From: Leptidea sinapis
Lineage: Eukaryota > Arthropoda > Insecta > Lepidoptera > Pieridae
Reading direction: 5' to 3'
Assembly (NCBI RefSeq): GCF_905404315.1
Contig: NC_066265.1
Coordinates: forward strand, 30,218,501 to 30,282,500
Length of the DNA: 64,000 nt
In this document: piece after piece, positions 58,651 through 64,000 of the stretch
Layout: each line of letters opens with the position of its first letter
Numbering within the stretch: the stretch's first letter is position 1
Notes under the pieces: model-generated
Databases searched by the model: none
Told to the model about the DNA's origin: nothing
Seen by the model: only the letters and a program-made list of their open reading frames with translations
Translations under genes and position numbers: made by a program

Positions 58651-60426
58651 TACCTATCTAGGTGCAAATATTTTTCTATAATAAATTAAAAAAATTACAA
58701 ACGTTTATTTCGAGATAACTACGATCCATTATTAGTAAACTTATAATCTGCGCGTGTTAGTAATTATATATATGAAGTAACATATTTATTTTTATTACAT
58801 GGCCAACATACGGACAGTCTGAAAACTGTTAACGCTGCCTCGTTTTCGGCGGAGTTGAGAAGCCGCTTTTTTGTGTATAACGGCGCTGAAGCTGTCGGCC
58901 TCTGCGTGTGCAAACTACAACAGTGATCTGACGGCGTTATTATTCTGGACCCGCAGGGCGCTGTACGATTTATTAGTGTAGCACGCCCACAAACTACTGG
59001 AGTAGAGCGTGGATTTTTACTGCTGTCAAACAACGCGCGAATCTGCGTGCTATTACGAAAGTATATTGAAAGTACTGTAACCTACTCACTAAGAATTACA
59101 TACACACACAAAGCCAGACACACATACACTCACATTTCATTTTTATTTCTTTAATTTTGTTTCGTTTGTTATTATCATTTGTCGAGAAATCACTGACCGT
59201 TTTAACATACAGTTACAGTTCGAAGATACAGTTTTAACTAGTTTCGGGGTCAGAGGTCAACCTCTTTTAATATCACTGCAAAACCGTTTTTCAATGTTAG
59301 TATTATTACAATTAGCGATAAAAAGATGTAAAGTGTTATGTAATAAATATTAGTTGTACATTTAGTAATTTCAGTTTTTTTCAGTGAGTATAAAAGAAAA
59401 TGAAATAAAGTATTATTATTATATTCGCTCGAAATATATGAATATGTACTGTTATCCTGTGAGTGACGGTAACATGATCATCGAGGTTTTTTATTTTCTT
59501 GATTTCGTTTAATCCATTCAAAAACCGCACATTATGACCACCATAAAAATAGAGTGTTTTGACTTTTGTTAGAACAAATTTCTTATCTGCGACAATGTTA
59601 GTATTGCTAAATAGTAACATCGATTTGGATAATATTATTTCATTAATATTATTTCATTTCGAACAAAAATAAAAACGATTAGCCTCTATTATAATATCAG
59701 TCGAGTTGACGTTTAGTTCGAATTGAAATGTCAAATTGCAAACAAGCTTGACAAATCTTGCACGTAAGTAAGGTAACGATATGTTAGTTGGGGCCATAAA
59801 CTTAGTATACTACCTATGGAGGGTAGAGGTAAGGAGAATCATCTGTGTATCATGGACTAGTAAAAAAATAAGGACTCCGTGTCACCTTACATAACAGTGT
59901 AGCACCAAAACTAGCCGATTAACGTGTAAATACATAGCCCCACGCACACACATTACTACAGGCCGATAGGCGGCCATTATGAGAATTGTCATCGTCTGTG
60001 ACAGATCAGTTTGCTTCTGATAAAATATTTTAAAAATGCCCTCGTGCGTTGTGAAAAAGTGTAAAAACGATACTATAGAAGTATTTGTGGTCACATATGA
60101 TTATTTAAGGGAGAAAAAATTGTGTAACTGGTATCCCCCGTAACCGCACACACACTAACGTAACGGTGCTTCACTTGATAATATCACGGCGCGGAGCTCT
60201 TCTTTCTTTACTCGTCCGTGCTATGTATATGTAAAAGTGTCCGTCAAAATGTATTTAATTAGGGTGGCCCCACAGTAGCATCAGGGTGAATTTTAAAATA
60301 CGTGCCAAATATAAAATAATACTAATCACTCTAGGTGCGCGTTTCCCTATAACTATTCTTTAATGTTATATTTACTTCATTATTTTGAACAACGTAAGTT
60401 GTTGAAATTTTAAATAATTAACTACT

Positions 60427-60597
60427 TTAGTCGACATTAATATTAAATTTTTTAACTCGGCATACTTCAATTCGATTACAATTGCTACATTCACCATACT
60501 GCATACCGTGCCCTGCGCCTACGCCAACGCCATTGTGGAAGATTTTTGAACTGTTATTTACAGCATAAGCTGGACACTTTTGCAAATTTTCACCCAT
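60427..60597 (-). CDS. Small Cys-rich ORF, 56 residues (copy 3)
   Basis: Open from the ATG at 60597 to the TAA at 60427, with His in place of Tyr30. Confidence 0.3.
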   Translation of the reverse strand: MGENLQKCPAYAVNNSSKIFHNGVGVGAGHGMQYGECSNCNRIEVCRVKKFNINVD

Positions 60598-61756
60598 ATG
60601 AGATGAATCTCCTTGCCTCTACCCTTCATAATACAACAGTAATAGACGAATAGATAATAAAATATTGTATATACACGAATTAGAGCCCGAGCATCATAGG
60701 GATTGACCAAAAGCAAAATACTATTATAATATTATAAATTCAGATTATATTTATATATATATATTTATATACAAGAATTGCTCGTATAAAGAAATATATA
60801 GATATACAAAAACCTTCTGCGAAACACGCTGCATGTAATGGTACAAGTATTATTCCGACTGTATCAGTAGTTTTGCAGTACATAGGGCACAGAAAAAGTG
60901 TGCACTTTTAGTTAATCGGAACTAATTGAATTTCGAATGTTATATTTTTTGAAACGTTGCAACCTTCTTAGTAATAAGAAAAAACAATTGGAAGGGAAAT
61001 CATTTGACAATTGTTTTTTATCACACACAAAAGTTCTACGTACGCAACGAAAATGGAATTACGTCGAATAGATTTTCGAGCGATCAATTTTTATGATTTG
61101 AAATTTGAAAAGTTCTCTCTTGTATTTTGATTTTGGTCCCTGTTCCACTGACACTCGCGTTTATTTTATGTGTTATTTACAATTATTGAAATTTTTATAT
61201 TATGCGCAACTCTTCTTTTATTTAAAAAATCTATGTTCTTCATTGCTGCGCCATACCGGATGTACCCAACAACGTCTAACCCTTTGAATGTTAGCAAGTT
61301 GAAGCAAAGTCATAACAGCCTCGTCTTCTGAAGAAGTCATGTTGTTGTTCCTAAAAGTAGACACTTAAATGCAAAGTTACGCAGTCTAGATAGACGCGAA
61401 TACAAGCCTACTATGCTTCGTGTTGTTAATTTTAAAATTAATACATTTATACTTTGTTTTATTAGTATATATAGGAATATCACATAATAATTAGAATCAA
61501 GTATTAAGGTTGTTTCTTTACTCGAACAAAATTTTAGTTGAATCATATTTTGAACGTATGTTACAATAACATGCAATAAATAAAATGCCAAACATAAGTA
61601 ACCACGTGGCCGCAGTGAATAAGGAGTTCCGGCAGCGCATGGAATTTTAGCGACATGAATGGCATAAAATGTTTTTCAATGTCTTCTATGGTAATGTATT
61701 ATTAATAAAAATTACAGTTGTTTCTTCACTAGAGCTGAATTTATGAACTCGACTAA

Positions 61757-62059
61757 CGGTCGTTCCCAATATAATATCTACAGATAGAGTTAAATTACTA
61801 CCTTCTACTGTAGCTGTCAATAATCTGAAGCTGTCCCAATATACCCGATAAGTCATTCTTATCGAATCTTATATTGGAACGCGTGACTTGCAATTTCAAT
61901 ACAAACTTCTATCGCTGGTAAGAAATACGTGGTCCCATTGACAGACAGCGTGTACAGATAAGGTGAGTTACCGTCGATAAGTTTATTGGGACAGAAAAGT
62001 CAACGATAGTTACGATTTTTATCTCAAAAAAGAGATAGACTGAATATTGGGAACGGCCG
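61757..62059. mobile_element. MITE with CGTTCCCAATAT ends (copy 3)
   Basis: Same element and length as at 15309; no difference seen. Confidence 0.65.
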
Positions 62060-62294
62060 CAAAGCAATAATAATATTACCTAACATAACATAATATGCCT
62101 TAGAATCCGTATATTAGTATTTCCGTCCTACCGAGTCGTTACCACGGAAATGTAAACTCAAGTTTGGTTGTGTACATACGTAGGAACTATGAAAATATAT
62201 TCGTGTACATACAGTACGACTGCAGCTTAAAAGACCACCCACTGCTTTTAATGACATATTTTTAAAGAGTCTTTCTAAATCAATCTACATTTAA

Positions 62295-62618
62295 CCAGTC
62301 TTAAATATATTTAAATTAACATTAAACTTACAAAGATTTGGCATCTTGCAAAACCCAGAGATTGATAAAACGATCCCAGCCTTGTATGGCCGTATTTACA
62401 CGCTCTTTCTCTTAACATACAGTGCAGTACAAATTTCTTTTTACGTTATGACCAAATTACTAGCGAAGCTTACAGTAGCCGCCGCGGTAGTTATGACATT
62501 CACAATTACGGTCACCTCCACCTGTTTGCAGCTATATGGTGGGAAGTTTTTTATTTTTCATAGTTTGGAACAAGATATGGAAAATTATATAAATTTAAGT
62601 TGGTTGGAGCAAAGCTAA
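62295..62618 (+). pseudogene. Odorant-receptor-like exon, most complete copy (copy 3)
   Basis: An open stretch of 107 codons ends in TAA at 62616. It reads ...LNLQRFGILQNPEIDKT, then two hydrophobic segments (ALYGRIYTLFLLTYSAVQ and LAKLTVAAAVVMTFTITV), then LQLYGG and HSLEQDMENYI. Length, spacing and the helix-helix-then-polar-loop order resemble the N-terminal part of insect odorant receptors. I cannot find a start codon or the C-terminal helices, so it is a partial exon or relic. Another multi-pass protein is possible. After the stop a second frame reads AKLKSDENLKIRLISSN, which may be its frameshifted continuation. Confidence 0.4.
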
Positions 62619-63687
62619 AAAGTGATGAAAATTTAAAGATTCGCCTCATAAGTTCGAATTAAAAAACCACAAAAAAGAAAATTACCTCTTGGTTTTAAGA
62701 AAAGACAAGATATAGATTATTTGGAAAGAGAAATGACGTCACAGCCGCTGACATCAAAGTTTACTTAATAAAATCTTTAGTATTATTTTATTTTCGTAAC
62801 TTAATAATTTGAACAGTAGTCCAGAAAATCGTTTCTGTGGTAAGTATTTTCATTTAAGTTAAGTTAAATAACAAAGGACCCAAAATGGAAGACTGATACT
62901 ACTTCTTGCTTTACGTTTACCACGTTTACTCGCGTACATGTCTTGCGTCCAATTAAATATGATATAAACTTATAAATCTAACCGTAATATATAGATATAC
63001 TTTCCATTTTTCCAAATGAAATATCGTAGTTAATTGTTTATTGATTCTTAAAATAGTTTATTAAACTTTAAATTCCTTTTCATTATATTGTACTGTACAT
63101 GATGTGCAAAAAATATTTAAAGCCTTAAAATTAGAGTTACCTAATTTCTGTTAATATGTATTCTGTTATAACTTCAGATTCAGGATCCACGCCAACGACT
63201 TCAAAAACATTTATTACAACATCTGAAAACCGAATGCCAAAGACTGTCTAACGAAACTACTACACAACGCAAAACAGCACTATTAAAAAATATTAATTAT
63301 GTAAATTGTTTTTTCTTTGAGATAACTAAAACGTATCCCTAGTTTAAACTAGTTAAACTTGGCTTAGGTCCATCTTAAAATAAACAAATGGAACCCTAAT
63401 ATTAGATCACATTAATATTAATGTAACTGACGATATAATAATGTACATATTTGTATAGTATAGTTAATTATCGATAAAAATATGGATTGATTCCAACCCT
63501 ATATATTTATTATATTGGCAGCTCCGATATTAGTTGATTATGTTAGTACGAAGATTTAGTACAATACAATACAAGCGACATTTCTCATTATTTTCTATGG
63601 CACCCCCGTCTCTTGTTTGAACCTAGTATTTAAGTTCTCTTTGGGCGCTGGCGGCAATGGGCAAATTAAGGTATTAACTACCTACCT

Positions 63688-63899
63688 GAAAAAAAAGGCG
63701 GGAAGTTTAGAAGTAGGCGGCCGTCCTTTTTGGCAAAACTTTTGAAAGTTAAATTAATTTGATATTATAGGATCAGTTAAGTAGTAAGGTGTATATATAA
63801 GTAGTTAGTGTTTATTATTTATAGTTTTAGTTTTTTTCTCTTCACCTGGTAAGTCATTTTATTGTATTATATGTAAATAGAATTTTTCTCTTGGCGTCC
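63688..63899 (+). mobile_element. Probable 5' end of an inserted LINE
   Basis: The sequence leaves the unit at 63687 and begins GAAAAAAAAGGCGGGAAGT, then a leader of about 210 bases ahead of an ORF start at 63900. The abrupt join after ACCTACCT, inside sequence that is continuous in copies 1 and 2, suits an insertion, but the far end and target duplication lie outside the window. Confidence 0.5.
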
Positions 63900-64000
63900 A
63901 TGTTGGAGCCCGAAGACCCTGGAGGGGCATCCCTCCAGGTGTCTCATGTAGTCACAATAGATACGTCGGGAATGGAAACGGAAAGTTCAATTATAGATAC
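63900..64000 (+). CDS. Start of LINE ORF1 (gag-like), cut by window end
   Basis: ATG at 63900 opens MLEPEDPGGASLQVSHVVTI, then DTSGMETESSIID, still open at the end. The DPGG...VTIDT...MET opening resembles ORF1 of jockey-like LINEs of Lepidoptera as I remember them; the nucleic-acid-binding part would follow. It could instead be an ordinary gene at the border of the array. Confidence 0.4.
   Translation, partial: MLEPEDPGGASLQVSHVVTIDTSGMETESSIID

Larger units (their letters stand above)
46549..63687 (+). repeat. Tandem unit, copy 3 (type B), interrupted
   Basis: It is collinear with copies 1 and 2 up to the ACCTACCT at 63680-63687. There the sequence leaves the unit for an unrelated stretch that resembles the 5' end of a LINE. 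The missing right part (SAC3-like fragment, long LINE, inverted exon relic) may continue beyond the window if the new sequence is an insertion. Right of about 59.06 kb it has many private bases, and it keeps 93 and 99 nt that copies 1 and 2 lack. Confidence 0.93.

Noticed and set aside
1..64000. CRISPR array, bacterial operon or viral genome
   Set aside because: Introns, LINE and mariner relics and the repeat content are those of an insect chromosome. No short regularly spaced repeats are present.

Overview
The window is AT-rich eukaryotic DNA, almost certainly from a butterfly or moth. Protein-coding exons are split by GT-AG introns. Most of the rest is debris of transposable elements typical of Lepidoptera: jockey- and CR1-like LINEs, mariner transposases, short elements with inverted ends, and a tRNA-related SINE with a TTTGATTTGATTTG tail. 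Nothing bacterial, no CRISPR array, no rRNA and no convincing tRNA gene is present.

The layout is one large tandem repeat. A unit of about 23.2-23.3 kb occurs at 1-23334 (copy 1, left end outside the window), 23335-46548 (copy 2) and 46549-63687 (copy 3, interrupted at its right by a different sequence that looks like the 5' end of a fresh LINE, 63688-64000). Copy 2 is a mosaic. Up to about 35.83 kb it is nearly identical to copy 3; from about 35.97 kb on it is nearly identical to copy 1. The order is therefore A-left/A-right/B-left/A-right/B-left/B-right, as expected if an old two-unit array (A, B, roughly 1% apart by eye) gained a third unit by one recent unequal exchange, or if an assembler went round a repeat loop once too often.

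Each unit has this order: short inverted-end element; CR1-like LINE fragment ending in a 31-bp palindrome; reverse-strand mariner transposase relic; SINE; degraded jockey-like LINE; then the best gene, a four-exon secreted protein of 183 residues that reads as a DUF1091 (DM8) family member. It occurs at 6862-12207, 30118-35435 and 53332-58650. All recognisable transposon fragments in its introns lie antisense to it. Right of it come fragments of THAP, Harbinger and mariner type, a small reverse-strand Cys-rich ORF, another inverted-end element, a degenerate odorant-receptor-like exon (most complete in copy 3), a 5' fragment of a SAC3/GANP-domain gene, a long jockey-like LINE with reverse transcriptase, a 3' LINE fragment, a second LINE family fragment, and an inverted, broken copy of exon 1 of the DUF1091 gene.

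The most interesting points are the mosaic triplication, the nearly all-replacement divergence between the copy 1 DUF1091 protein and the two others, the inverted relic of its first exon, a hairpin whose loop is flipped between copies, and the receptor-like exon that stays open only in copy 3. Gene models and family names come from reading the sequence; no database search was possible.
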